The translations under genes and the position numbers were made by a program. A stretch of DNA of 64,000 bases, from the NCBI RefSeq assembly GCF_026012395.1, contig NZ_BRZA01000002.1, positions 496,001 to 560,000 on the forward strand, read 5' to 3'. The DNA comes from Lysinibacillus piscis. GTDB taxonomy: Bacteria; Bacillota; Bacilli; Bacillales_A; Planococcaceae. Shown here in pieces: positions 27,491 to 36,586 of this stretch; within the stretch, counting starts at the first letter, position 1, and every line of letters begins with the position of its first letter. The notes below the pieces were generated by a model. It was not told the DNA's origin, did no database searches, and was given only the letters and a program-made list of their open reading frames with translations.

Positions 27491-27690
27491 GTATCACCTC
27501 CAATTTATTATATAAAATTCCTTTATCAAAGTTAAGATGAATTTTTGATAAATATTTCATAATGAAGTAATTTTAATTGCTCTTTGAAATTTATTAACAA
27601 TGCATCACTTCTAATCTATTACATAAAATTATTTTATTAAAGTTAAGATGGATATTTCATAATGAAATGATTTTAAATTATCTGTTCGAT
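27453..27690. repeat. imperfect tandem duplication around the GGDEF gene start
   Basis: About 120 bases (27453-27574, covering the 5' end and ribosome site of the GGDEF gene) recur degenerately at 27575-27690. Shared blocks include CTTTGAAAT, AAAGTTAAGATG and ATTTCATAATGAA. The second copy has lost the good ribosome site. The remaining stretch to 27950 is AT-rich, with nothing else recognised but the promoter of the next gene. Confidence 0.65.
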
Positions 27691-27950
27691 TATTTTTTAC
27701 TTCTTTTTAAGAAACTTTTTACATACTAAAACGTATATATAGTTAGGTCGCACAAAAACAACTAATTTCCAGCATATATATGTTGATTATTTGTAAAAAA
27801 AGGATTAAGATATATGATGATTTAGAAATAGATTGTTAAATGTACCTCTATTGCGTTAGTAATCCATTACGAACGAAATGGAGGTTAATCTTTGGCAAAT
27901 GTGCATGCCAAAATATATTTGATAGAAAAGAGATGGAGAGGATGTTAGGA

Positions 27951-29846
27951 ATGAAATCAATCAAGTGGCCTAAACATTCATTTATGATATTGGCAATTAT
28001 CGCAACATGGATTAAAACGGTCATCGTCTACCACACTAGCTTTGATATGAAAATCGAGAACGCTATGCAGCAATTTATTTTATTTATTAATCCATTGAGC
28101 TTCTTGTTATTCATTTACGGGCTATCATTATTCTTTAAAATGCCAAAAGGAAGAAATCGTTACATTATTACAGTGAGTGTGATTTTATCAGTCATTGTTT
28201 ATGGTAATGTAGCATTCTACCGTTTTTACAATGATTTTATTACATTACCAGTATTGTTCCAAACAAGTAATTTTGGGGATTTAGGCACATCCGTGACAGC
28301 AATTATTGAGCCATGGGATGTCCTATACTTTGCGGATGTTATCATTTTAATTTTAGCAAAACGCTATATTCCTAAAATGAAAGAAGCTATAAAAGTAAAT
28401 GTAGAATTCCGTCGTGCGTTTTTCGTCTTAGCGATTGCCATGACTTTCTTAAACTTAGGATTAGCGGAAACAGAGCGTCCACAGCTATTAACACGTAGCT
28501 TTGACCGAGAGCTACTTGTCAAAAATATCGGTACTTACAACTATCATTTATATGATATTTATATTCAATCTAAATCATCTGCGCAGCGTGCATTAGCAGA
28601 TGGCAGTGAATTAGTGGAAGTTAACAACTATATTCGCTCAAATCAAGCAGCCGTGAACCCAGAGTTATTTGGAAAATATCAAGGACGCAATTTAATTGTC
28701 GTTTCTATGGAATCTTTACAAAACTTTGTGATTAATAATCAAATGGATGGACATGAAATTACACCATTCTTGAATTCTTTAACACAAGATAAAGACACAT
28801 ACTATTTCAGCAACTTTTATCACCAAACAGGTTTAGGGAAAACGTCTGATTCTGAATTTATTGTGGAAAACTCCTTATTTGGTTTAGGACGTGGGGCAGT
28901 CTTCTTTACACACGGTGGTAACACATATAACTCAATGGCTGAACGCCTTGGCGAAAATGGCTACTTTACGAATGTCATGCATCCTAATAATAAATCGTTC
29001 TGGAATCGTGATATGATGTATAAGTCATTAAAAGTAGAGAAATTTTATGATGTGGATTCTTATCAAGTTGGAGAAGGGCAAGCAGTTAACTGGGGTATGA
29101 AAGATACACCGTTTTTAGAGCAATCAGCGGCATTGATGAAAGATATGCCACAGCCATTCTATTCACGTTTAATTACATTAACAAATCACTATCCATTTAC
29201 ATTGGACCCAGATGATGTGATGATTCCAGAATATACATCGAACTCTGGTACATTAAATCGTTATTTCCAAACGGTTCGTTATATGGATGAGGCGCTGAAA
29301 ACTTTCTTCCAAAGTTTAAAAGATCAAGGTGTTTATGATAATTCGATTATCGTGATGTATGGTGACCACTATGGTATTTCAGAAAACCATAACAAAGCGA
29401 TGGCACAGTATTTAGGGAAAGAAAGCATTACACCACTTGATACAGTTATGTTACAAGAAGTACCTTTATTTATCCATATTCCAGGCTCTGGTGATGGAAA
29501 AGAGATGACAGAGGTTGCAGGTCAAATGGATTTACGCCCAACTATTTTACATCTTCTTGGCGTAGACACATCAAAAGATATGCAGCTAGGTGCAGATTTA
29601 TTTTCACCTGAACATGAAAACTTTGTTATTTTCCGTGACGGTCGTTTTGTAACAGATAAGTATGTTTACACTGGTGAAGTGTGCTATGATAAAGCGACAG
29701 GTGAAGAAATGGATGGTGCAGCTTGTCAGCCATATGCAGAACAGGCTACAATGGAGCTAGAAAATTCAGATGCGATTATCAATGGCGACTTATTGCGCTT
29801 TTATGATGAAAAAACAGGCAACTTAAAGCAAGGTGCTGTGAAATAG
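27951..29846 (+). CDS. yqgS: lipoteichoic acid synthase family protein (LtaS-type sulfatase)
   Basis: 631 residues. Five membrane helices cover residues 8-180, followed by an extracellular sulfatase-type domain. The catalytic threonine is in GLGKTSDSEF. Other active-site motifs are VVSMESLQNF and MYGDHYG. It polymerises glycerol phosphate from phosphatidylglycerol onto the LTA anchor, or acts as the primase or stress paralogue. Synteny matches B. subtilis yqgS. ATG 27951 follows GGAGAGG by nine bases; longer starts lack a site. Confidence 0.93.
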   Translation: MKSIKWPKHSFMILAIIATWIKTVIVYHTSFDMKIENAMQQFILFINPLSFLLFIYGLSLFFKMPKGRNRYIITVSVILSVIVYGNVAFYRFYNDFITLPVLFQTSNFGDLGTSVTAIIEPWDVLYFADVIILILAKRYIPKMKEAIKVNVEFRRAFFVLAIAMTFLNLGLAETERPQLLTRSFDRELLVKNIGTYNYHLYDIYIQSKSSAQRALADGSELVEVNNYIRSNQAAVNPELFGKYQGRNLIVVSMESLQNFVINNQMDGHEITPFLNSLTQDKDTYYFSNFYHQTGLGKTSDSEFIVENSLFGLGRGAVFFTHGGNTYNSMAERLGENGYFTNVMHPNNKSFWNRDMMYKSLKVEKFYDVDSYQVGEGQAVNWGMKDTPFLEQSAALMKDMPQPFYSRLITLTNHYPFTLDPDDVMIPEYTSNSGTLNRYFQTVRYMDEALKTFFQSLKDQGVYDNSIIVMYGDHYGISENHNKAMAQYLGKESITPLDTVMLQEVPLFIHIPGSGDGKEMTEVAGQMDLRPTILHLLGVDTSKDMQLGADLFSPEHENFVIFRDGRFVTDKYVYTGEVCYDKATGEEMDGAACQPYAEQATMELENSDAIINGDLLRFYDEKTGNLKQGAVK

Positions 29847-29850
29847 TGAA

Positions 29851-29880
29851 AAAAGACTCGCTTAATGGGCGAGTCTTTTT
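29851..29880 (+). terminator. terminator of the LtaS-family gene
   Basis: Stem AAAAGACTCGC/GCGAGTCTTTT directly after the stop codon, ending in T5. Confidence 0.87.
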
Positions 29881-29902
29881 ATATAGAATTTATAAGAAAA
29901 CG

Positions 29903-29939
29903 GAAAAGAGCAACTTCCTTTGAGAAGTTGCTCTTTTTC
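29903..29939. terminator. second, bidirectional terminator
   Basis: Stem GAAAAGAGCAACTTC / GAAGTTGCTCTTTTTC, useful on both strands. It ends the leftward yqgW transcript. Confidence 0.83.
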
Positions 29940-29947
29940 GTGTACGC

Positions 29948-30127
29948 TTAGTGTAATTTTGGTGGGTATCCACTGTTGATAACTGTCATGATGACAAACC
30001 AACCGAATACAAGTGCACTTAATAGGTTGAAACCAACGCTTAATAAGTTCTTTTCTTTAATTGCTTGGAATGTACCAATTACAGCTAAAATCGCTACTAA
30101 ACCAAAAATAACCATCAATAAGTTCAT
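29948..30127 (-). CDS. yqgW: YqgW-like small membrane protein (DUF2759)
   Basis: 59 residues with two hydrophobic helices: MNLLMVIFGLVAILAVIG and a second around FNLLSALVFGWFVIMTV, ending GYPPKLH. An AGGAGTG site precedes ATG 30127. Position between yqgS and yqgX matches B. subtilis yqgW. Function unknown. Confidence 0.83.
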   Translation of the reverse strand: MNLLMVIFGLVAILAVIGTFQAIKEKNLLSVGFNLLSALVFGWFVIMTVINSGYPPKLH

Positions 30128-30290
30128 TAAAAGACACTCCTTTCGACATCAGAAAATGAATGTCGTAAACAATATTCCTATTTAATTGTATACGTTCTAT
30201 TTGTTTTTGTCGAGAACTAAAATCGCCGAAACTATGAACATTTATCGTCAAATTGTGGTAAAGACGCTATAATAAGAAATTGAGGTGATA

Positions 30291-30938
30291 ATGATGATAA
30301 ATGTACGAAATTACGCACTTGGGCCAATACAAACCAATTGTTATATTGTATCGAACAAGGAAAGGGAATGTTTAATTTTTGATCCGGGGGAAGAAGCTGA
30401 TAAATTAATAAAAGCCATTCACAGCAACCAGCTTAAGCCACTAGCGATTTTTCTAACACATACACATTTCGACCATATTGGTGCAGTGGATGCGTTGCGT
30501 GAGGCATTTGATGTGCCTGTATGGGTGCATTATAAAGAGGTGAGCTGGCTAAGCGACCCAATGAAAAATGGCTCTGGTAAATATGCTGAACTACCTGATT
30601 ATAAAGTGGCTGTACCAGTAGAAGAGCAATGGATAAAAGAAGAGCAACTATTTGAAATCAGTAATTTTGTGTTTAGAGCAGTATTCACACCTGGTCATTC
30701 TCCAGGGAGTATTTCATATATCTTTGAACAAGATGGTTTTGCGATTGTAGGAGATACCTTATTTGAACAAAGTATAGGGCGCACAGATTTACTTGGTGGC
30801 TCAATGGATGTGTTAGTAGCATCCATTCATCAGAAACTCCTAACATTGCCTGAGGAAACGATTATTTATCCAGGGCATGGTGCATATACAACGGTTGGTA
30901 TTGAAATGGAGACAAATCCTTTTTTAAATGGCTTTTAA
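30291..30938 (+). CDS. yqgX: metallo-beta-lactamase fold hydrolase, YqgX/glyoxalase II-like
   Basis: 215 residues. The zinc motif THTHFDH is near residue 58, with further ligands in TPGHSPGS, GDTLF and YPGHG. The family includes hydroxyacylglutathione-type hydrolases; in bacillithiol-using Firmicutes the thiol substrate is uncertain. Starts at GTG 30285, ATG 30291 and ATG 30294 are possible; GAGGTGAT favours one of the two ATGs. Confidence 0.9.
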   Translation: MMINVRNYALGPIQTNCYIVSNKERECLIFDPGEEADKLIKAIHSNQLKPLAIFLTHTHFDHIGAVDALREAFDVPVWVHYKEVSWLSDPMKNGSGKYAELPDYKVAVPVEEQWIKEEQLFEISNFVFRAVFTPGHSPGSISYIFEQDGFAIVGDTLFEQSIGRTDLLGGSMDVLVASIHQKLLTLPEETIIYPGHGAYTTVGIEMETNPFLNGF

Positions 30939-30943
30939 CGAAT

Positions 30944-30979
30944 CAAAAAGCGTACCTCATTATGAGATACGCTTTTTGT
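30944..30979. terminator. bidirectional terminator between yqgX and yqgY
   Basis: Stem AAAAAGCGTA../..TACGCTTTTT with A and T tracts on both sides. Confidence 0.85.
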
Positions 30980-30980
30980 A

Positions 30981-31223
30981 TTAATGACCTCCACCAGGTA
31001 CGTGAATGAATGTTGCATAGTACGTGAAGCCAGCGAAGAATACAGTTAAATATGCTCCGAAAATGTACATGTACATACGCTCTGAAAGGTTTAAGAAGCC
31101 TAATAATAAGAATAAACCTGTATTACCTACGAATAATAGCGATACTTCGTTCATACCTCCAAGGTAGAACATGACTGCGAAAATACCTGTCCAGAATGCC
31201 ATAACTTTATACATATTATCCAT
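30981..31223 (-). CDS. yqgY: YqgY-like membrane protein (DUF2626)
   Basis: 80 residues with three hydrophobic helices. Start ATG 31223 (MDNMYKVMAFWTGIF) follows AAGGAGGG, and the longer frame to 31253 is not supported. Ends FIHVPGGGH. Matches the DUF2626 pattern and the yqgY position. Function unknown. Confidence 0.86.
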   Translation of the reverse strand: MDNMYKVMAFWTGIFAVMFYLGGMNEVSLLFVGNTGLFLLLGFLNLSERMYMYIFGAYLTVFFAGFTYYATFIHVPGGGH

Positions 31224-31344
31224 GAAAGTTTTCCCTCCTTCTGCCCACGACACAATAGTCTATTACTTATTATAAATGATATGAAAGGAATCTGTAAACT
31301 GGAACTTCCTTTTCTTTGTGACAAACAAATGGCTTTTTCATACA

Positions 31345-32046
31345 TCAGTCCATTTCTGTAACGTTTATTTCATATTTGCATAAATCGCAATTATGTACCA
31401 TGCTTTCGACTTGAACAAATTCGTTGTTGGGGAATAGTGCATCAAGCTGTCCCTTTAAATAGGACTCATGTAAGGAGCAAACCATTTCTGAATGTGTTGT
31501 TAACTGTTCTTGGAACGGACAATTAAAAATGGAGAAGGTGATTTTTTTCCCATGCTCTGTTTGTTGAACTTGTGGAATATAGCCGATTAATGCGGCATTT
31601 TCCGTTAATAGTTGTAGCTTATCTTCAAAAGAGGGTAGACCGTGTAAATAGCCATATTCATAATTTTTCATTTGTTGAAAGCCATCTTGATAGCTAATTT
31701 TTTGACAATGGGCGATAGCTGATGGACCAAGCTCTTCTACTAGTTGGATTGTCCATTTTAGCAAGCGAATTTCATCTCGCCTTGGAAACGATAAAGAAAT
31801 CCCTTTTTCAGCAGCTTTATAGACACGACCAGGACGGCCGCCTTTCCCTGTTTTCATAAAATCAGCAGAAATAATATTAATTTCTGTTAGTTTTGTGAGA
31901 TGGAGACGTGCGACATTTGGATGAATATGAAATTCGTCTGCAATTTGCTGGACAGTCACTGCTTTTTTTTCTTTTAAAATATATTCATAAATAGAGTATC
32001 TAGTTTCATCTGCTAATGTACTAGTAATCTTTAATGGATGAATCAT
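31345..32046 (-). CDS. winged-helix transcriptional regulator with C-terminal cysteine motif
   Basis: 233 residues. The N-terminal 70 residues are an ArsR/DeoR-like winged helix (TSTLADETRYSIYEYILKEK, TVQQIADEFHIHPNVARLHL). The C-terminal ligand domain ends in VHNCDLCKYEINV, with an earlier C in FNCPF, a pattern like the Fe-S or metal sites of SufR-type (COG2345) regulators. It lies divergently upstream of comGA, so it may or may not regulate comG. Target unknown. Confidence 0.82.
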   Translation of the reverse strand: MIHPLKITSTLADETRYSIYEYILKEKKAVTVQQIADEFHIHPNVARLHLTKLTEINIISADFMKTGKGGRPGRVYKAAEKGISLSFPRRDEIRLLKWTIQLVEELGPSAIAHCQKISYQDGFQQMKNYEYGYLHGLPSFEDKLQLLTENAALIGYIPQVQQTEHGKKITFSIFNCPFQEQLTTHSEMVCSLHESYLKGQLDALFPNNEFVQVESMVHNCDLCKYEINVTEMD

Positions 32047-32392
32047 TTATTTCACCTCAAATTTCTATGTAGTAAGTTAGGAAAATACACCTGTTCATTC
32101 TATTATATTGCATTATGGAAAAATATACAGTTTTTTTAGTATAAATATTTATCCTATAGTAATAATTTGTAAAAATAGTGGGTTAAGTTAGCTGTGGAGA
32201 TGGTATAAAGCCATATTTTTTAGCGATAAGGAAATACTATCCACATGTTCTCTTGAAAAAATAAATTTCATAGCTTATTTCATCGAGAATTTTTAGTTTG
32301 CCAAAAGGTCTTTCCTAGAAGGAAGTTACCATTTATACTGAGGGCAACGAATAGGCGGTCATATTCGAACTAATAATGAAAGAGGTGTCATT
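32047..32392. other. divergent control region between the regulator and comGA
   Basis: 346 AT-rich bases without a gene. In Bacillus the comG promoter is driven by ComK at paired AAAA-N5-TTTT boxes. Near matches are present (AAAAATAAATTTC around 32258), but AT richness makes this inconclusive. Confidence 0.4.
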
Positions 32393-33412
32393 ATGCAGCA
32401 ATTTGAAAGCGTGATTGAACAAAAATGTGAACAACTTTTGTTAAAGGCCTATCATTTTGGGGCGTCCGATTTATTGATGATTCCCGAACATGGGCAGTAT
32501 CGTCTCTATTTTAGAAAGTATGATAAGTTGTTAAATGCAGGGGAGCTACCAACGGATTTAGCAGAGCGAATGATTTCGTTTTATAAATTTTTAGCAACGC
32601 TCGACATTAGTGAACGCCGTAAACCCCAAAGTGGCTCCTTTCAAAAATCATTAGAACAAGAGCAGTATGCCTTCCGTGTCTCTACATTGCCCTCTGTCTT
32701 TTTTAAAGAAAGTTTAATTATTCGCCTTCTGTTGCAAAACCATACATTCCCTCTCACATCTTTATGTTATTTTCATGATGCACCAGCCAAGTTAACAGAG
32801 CTTGTACAACAAAGGCAAGGGTTGCTCCTATTCAGTGGCGCAACAGGCTCAGGCAAATCCACCTCCCTCTATGCATTACTTCATTATTGTTCCACCGAAT
32901 TAGCACGACATGTCATTTCATTAGAAGATCCTGTAGAAAATAATCAAGCCCATTTATTACAAATTCAAGTGAATGAAAGAGCTGGTGTGACATATGCAAC
33001 GGGCTTAAAAGCTATTTTGCGTCATTCTCCAGATGTAATTATGATTGGTGAAATTCGTGATAAAGAAACAGCTAGAATTGCGGTGGAAGCTGCTTTAACA
33101 GGTCATTTAGTATTGTCAAGTATTCATGCGAAGGATTCAGTGCGTTGTCTTTACCGACTACTGGATCTAGGCGTTTCAATTGAAGAGCTTAATCAAACAG
33201 TCATTGGTATCGTTGCCCAGGTGCTTTTTCAATTGCCAATTGTGCAGGAAGAACGCCGTGCATTATTTGAAATATTAAGTGATGAGCATTTAGAGCTTGC
33301 CATGAGAGCGATTAGACAAAAAATCAGTTACGAGCTACCGTATGAAATAACGCTTGCAGGTCAGAAAGAATTAGTGGAGAAACAATGCTATGTGGCTACG
33401 ACAATGGACTGA
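32393..33412 (+). CDS. comGA: competence pilus assembly ATPase ComGA
   Basis: 339 residues, secretion/traffic ATPase of the type IV-like competence pilus. Walker A is GATGSGKST and Walker B is DVIMIGEIRD, with a conserved His box around LTGHLVLSSIHA. It powers pseudopilus assembly for DNA uptake. AGAGGTG precedes ATG 32393. It overlaps comGB by 23 bases. The gene itself is intact. Confidence 0.95.
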   Translation: MQQFESVIEQKCEQLLLKAYHFGASDLLMIPEHGQYRLYFRKYDKLLNAGELPTDLAERMISFYKFLATLDISERRKPQSGSFQKSLEQEQYAFRVSTLPSVFFKESLIIRLLLQNHTFPLTSLCYFHDAPAKLTELVQQRQGLLLFSGATGSGKSTSLYALLHYCSTELARHVISLEDPVENNQAHLLQIQVNERAGVTYATGLKAILRHSPDVIMIGEIRDKETARIAVEAALTGHLVLSSIHAKDSVRCLYRLLDLGVSIEELNQTVIGIVAQVLFQLPIVQEERRALFEILSDEHLELAMRAIRQKISYELPYEITLAGQKELVEKQCYVATTMD

Positions 33413-34463
33413 CAACATAAAGCAGACATTTAGACGAAATACGAAGTGGCGAGTAAGAGAGCAAGCTGATTTTTTTCATCGATTAAGTATTTTAATGCAG
33501 GAAGGATACTTATTTCCACAGGCTATCGCTATTTTGCTACCACATCATGTTAAAGCATACGACGAAATGCAATTTTTCATTGACGAAAAATTGAGACAAG
33601 GAGGAGGCGTAACAAGTGTTTTAATGCAATTACAGCTAGCAAAGCCCTATTTAGTCGCAATTACGGTTGCTGAAAGTAATGGTCACATGATAGAGGCCTT
33701 TCACGGCATTGCAAAACAAATGGCTTTACAGAAAGCGATAAAGGACAAGTTAAGCAAACTCCTCATATACCCCATTGTGCTCACCGTATTTTTAGTATTC
33801 CTCTTTTTCGTGTTTCGTACTTTATTTTTTCCGAATATTGAACAAATGGTCGTCAATCGAGTGACAAATCAAGAATATTCCAGTATTACACTGGCTAAAT
33901 TTTTATTGCATATGCCAGATGCTTTTATTATGAGTGGTGGTGCTGTGGTGGGCAGTGGATTGTTATTCATGCTGTATATCAAAAGGTACAAGGTGGCGAA
34001 ACAACTACATATTGTCGCCAAAATACCAATAGTGAAGCGCTATATTCGCTTATCAGTGACAAGACAATTTGCTGTTTATTTGGGAAGTTTACTACAAAGT
34101 GGTTTTTCTCTACAAGCAAGTCTTCGTGTTTTAGAGGAACAACCACATCAGCCATCTTTACAATATTTAGCACAAGCCATTAAAGAGCGTGTTATGTTCG
34201 GGGACACGCTCACACAAGCTGTGCAGTTTATGGAAATTTGGCAGAAGGATTTTGCTGTATTTATCCATCATGGAGAACAAAGCGGTTATTTAGGCAAAGA
34301 ATTAATGGTATACAGTGAACTATTAACTGAAAAACAACAACAATGGCTACAACGCGTGCTGGCATTTGTACAGCCAACCTTTTTTATACTTATTGCGATA
34401 TGTATTGTCGCTGCATATATCAGCATATTATTGCCCATTTATCAAATGATTGAATTTGTATAG
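33390..34463 (+). CDS. comGB: competence pilus inner-membrane protein ComGB
   Basis: 357 residues of the GspF/PilC (T2SF) family. There are two T2SF domains (residues about 28-150 and 220-340), with membrane helices near 125-145, 175-195 and 325-350. It is the membrane platform for the pseudopilus. Starts inside comGA. Intact, and followed 12 bases later by the broken comGC. Confidence 0.93.
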   Translation: MWLRQWTDNIKQTFRRNTKWRVREQADFFHRLSILMQEGYLFPQAIAILLPHHVKAYDEMQFFIDEKLRQGGGVTSVLMQLQLAKPYLVAITVAESNGHMIEAFHGIAKQMALQKAIKDKLSKLLIYPIVLTVFLVFLFFVFRTLFFPNIEQMVVNRVTNQEYSSITLAKFLLHMPDAFIMSGGAVVGSGLLFMLYIKRYKVAKQLHIVAKIPIVKRYIRLSVTRQFAVYLGSLLQSGFSLQASLRVLEEQPHQPSLQYLAQAIKERVMFGDTLTQAVQFMEIWQKDFAVFIHHGEQSGYLGKELMVYSELLTEKQQQWLQRVLAFVQPTFFILIAICIVAAYISILLPIYQMIEFV

Positions 34464-34475
34464 GAGGAATCTATC

Positions 34476-34544
34476 ATGAAGTATTTAAAACAACAGCAAG
34501 GCTTTACTTTAATAGAGATAAATACAGGGGATAACCCCTACTAG
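34476..34544 (+). pseudogene. comGC: 5' fragment of comGC, split by the prophage
   Basis: AGGAGGAATCTATC precedes ATG 34476. The frame reads MKYLKQQQGFTLIE and then leaves the family pattern, ending at TAG 34542 after 22 codons. GFTLIE is the prepilin peptidase site; the expected MLIVL helix and the pilin body are absent. The missing part should lie beyond the far prophage end, outside this window. Without ComGC no pseudopilus can form, so the lysogen should be non-transformable unless the prophage excises. Confidence 0.92.
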
Positions 34545-34547
34545 TTA
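34500..34547. other. prophage left end, attL region
   Basis: comGC homology ends between the codons for FTLIE (about 34501-34519) and the integrase stop at 34545. Within it AGGGG-ATAA-CCCCT (34526-34539) forms an inverted repeat like the dyad arms of serine-integrase att sites. The exact crossover, often only two bases, cannot be fixed without attR or an empty site. Confidence 0.75.
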
Positions 34548-36065
34548 GACTTTTTTGGAAGCATGTCCTGGGTAGGGGTCTTTATCAATAACCACGCCGA
34601 TTTCAAGAGGTACACCACTAATTTCTGAAATTAAAATTAATTCATCTGGATATAAAATTCCTTTGGGAAATAAATGTCCGAATATTTTAGCACGTTCCCC
34701 AGGAGTATAATCTATTTCAAAGTTTTTAAGTGAACTAAATAAATCGTAAATCAATTCATAATTAAATTCGTTGTTCTGCATCAACTTCAATTTTTTGGAT
34801 AATTGGGTATGTTCATTTGTCAAAGACTCATTTTCTTCTTTAATTTTCGTTTGTCGTTTAACAAGTGTACTTTTATCAAACTCACCATCTAAATATAATT
34901 CAAGCAATCTATCTAACTTAATTTCGTTTTTATGAATGGCTTTACTTAGAGATTCGATTGATTCTTTTAGTTGTTCTATTTTTTGCTCATTGTTCTCAAA
35001 TTGAAAGTATTTACTTGCAAGACTTTCGCTATCTAATATTTCAGTGAACAGCTTAGAAATATTTTTATCAAAACGAATAGTGTTAATAGAAATATCACAA
35101 ACACTTCTGTCAGCTATTTTTAATTTTCTTCCGTGTTTTAAGTAGTAGCGAGGTGTTTTAGCTGTACCATGTTGTACTAGTAAAATTTTTCTGCCACATA
35201 AACCACATGTAAAAGTAGTTCTACGTAAATAATGCAAATCCAATTTCGCTCTACTTGTTACTTTGTAGATAGTGCCTCGTTTTTCACGTTCTAATTGGAT
35301 GAGGTCATAGGTTTCTTTCGTTCGTAGTGGTGGGTAGGCATCTTCTATAACTATAATTTCTCCAGTACTAAATCTTTTCTCCATCACACCATGAAATGCT
35401 TTAGATGTTAAACGATCACTAATTAGCTTTTCATTCCAAAAGCGACCACTAGGAGTTCGAGAGATTTCATTTAAACGATTCGCAATAGCCATCATTCCAA
35501 GTTGCTCTTCTAAATATAACTTGTCGATGAACGGTATTACCCAATTCCACTCTTCATCCAATACATATTTTTTTGTAGTTTTATCAAACTTATATCCTAG
35601 TGGAGCCATTCCAAATCCTTTACCTTCACGCATACGTTGTTTTTTACCACGCATCATACGACGGACAATCGTTTTCTTTTCTCGCTGTGCGATAAGGTTT
35701 TTTAAATCGGAGTAGAAAACATCATCTTCATTTGATAAATCCGTAATGCGCCCTGGTTCTGCAATCTTGACATTGTTTGTACGTAAAATGTCTTTCAAAT
35801 ATTCCCACTCTACAGTATCTAGTCGAGATAACCGATCTTGGTCAGCTACCAGTACAACATCAACTTTTCCTTCTTCAACGTCATCTAATAATGCGTTTAA
35901 TCCTGCTTTATCAAGCTTTCCACCACTATCTACATCTTGATAGATGTTGACGATTATCCAACCTTGAGATTCAGCATATTTTGTTAATTCGGATTCTTGA
36001 CCAGCTAATGAAAATTTTTGTTCTTGTAACTTGGTAGAAACACGAATGTAAATAATTACTCTCAA
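34545..36065 (-). CDS. int: large serine recombinase (phage integrase)
   Basis: 506 residues from TTG 36065, preceded by AGGGGAAAATACA. The N-terminal resolvase domain has YIRVSTKLQE with catalytic S10 and the conserved DQDRLSR. Residues about 150-270 form the recombinase domain, a zinc ribbon begins at CGLCGR, and a coiled coil (about 350-430) is of the type that controls excision. It integrates the phage in comGC and, with a directionality factor, excises it. Confidence 0.95.
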   Translation of the reverse strand: MRVIIYIRVSTKLQEQKFSLAGQESELTKYAESQGWIIVNIYQDVDSGGKLDKAGLNALLDDVEEGKVDVVLVADQDRLSRLDTVEWEYLKDILRTNNVKIAEPGRITDLSNEDDVFYSDLKNLIAQREKKTIVRRMMRGKKQRMREGKGFGMAPLGYKFDKTTKKYVLDEEWNWVIPFIDKLYLEEQLGMMAIANRLNEISRTPSGRFWNEKLISDRLTSKAFHGVMEKRFSTGEIIVIEDAYPPLRTKETYDLIQLEREKRGTIYKVTSRAKLDLHYLRRTTFTCGLCGRKILLVQHGTAKTPRYYLKHGRKLKIADRSVCDISINTIRFDKNISKLFTEILDSESLASKYFQFENNEQKIEQLKESIESLSKAIHKNEIKLDRLLELYLDGEFDKSTLVKRQTKIKEENESLTNEHTQLSKKLKLMQNNEFNYELIYDLFSSLKNFEIDYTPGERAKIFGHLFPKGILYPDELILISEISGVPLEIGVVIDKDPYPGHASKKV

Positions 36066-36536
36066 TGTATTTTCCCCTAACTATAATTATTTTTTAGAAC
36101 AAATGTATGTACTGTTCTTGTGTCGATTATAGCAGATATCCCCTGATTTTCACTGTTAGTTTATAGAAATTTCATTTGAAATCAATTTCACAGAAAAAAT
36201 ATTTTGTCAATAGAGGATTCGACAAGAAGAAAAAATAGTTCATAAATTATTGAATTTAATAAAATATTAGTAAATGGTTTTTTATTTTTCATTTCATTTT
36301 ATATTCTTATAAGGATAATATAAACAAATTTATAGGTTAAATAATTCAAAAAAATTTTAGATTTTTTTGATAGCATTCGACAAAGCAATAAATTCCCTGT
36401 TAAAATCTTGCATTGATATTACTAAGATATGATATATACTAGCCTCAATAGTTAATTTTGTCATATAATGTCGGATTTAGTAGATGGATATTCTAGCAAA
36501 ATGAACTACAAGTAGAGTGATTTTTTTCCTGTATAA
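36066..36536. other. AT-rich intergenic region upstream of the integrase
   Basis: About 470 bases with no gene seen. An inverted repeat AGAACA...TGTTCT (36096-36118, 11-base centre) lies 30 bases before the integrase start and resembles the GAAC/GTTC operators further right, suggesting shared control. The rest is very AT-rich (36200-36480) with no clear feature. Confidence 0.5.
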
Positions 36537-36560
36537 CAAGAACTAATGTTCTTGTATAAT
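36537..36560 (+). promoter_or_regulatory. LexA-box-like operator abutting a TATAAT promoter (first copy)
   Basis: Perfect palindrome CAAGAAC-TAAT-GTTCTTG at 36537-36554, immediately followed by TATAAT at 36555-36560. GAAC-N4-GTTC is the core of the Gram-positive LexA (DinR) box. A repressor bound here would block polymerase, so the gene behind it should be SOS-inducible or under an unrelated phage repressor. Confidence 0.75.
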
Positions 36561-36586
36561 AAAATTAATCTAAAGAGGTGATGAAG

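Noticed and set aside
32240..32300. ComK boxes before comGA
   Set aside because: AAAA-N5-TTTT-like matches exist, but the sequence is so AT-rich that they are expected by chance.
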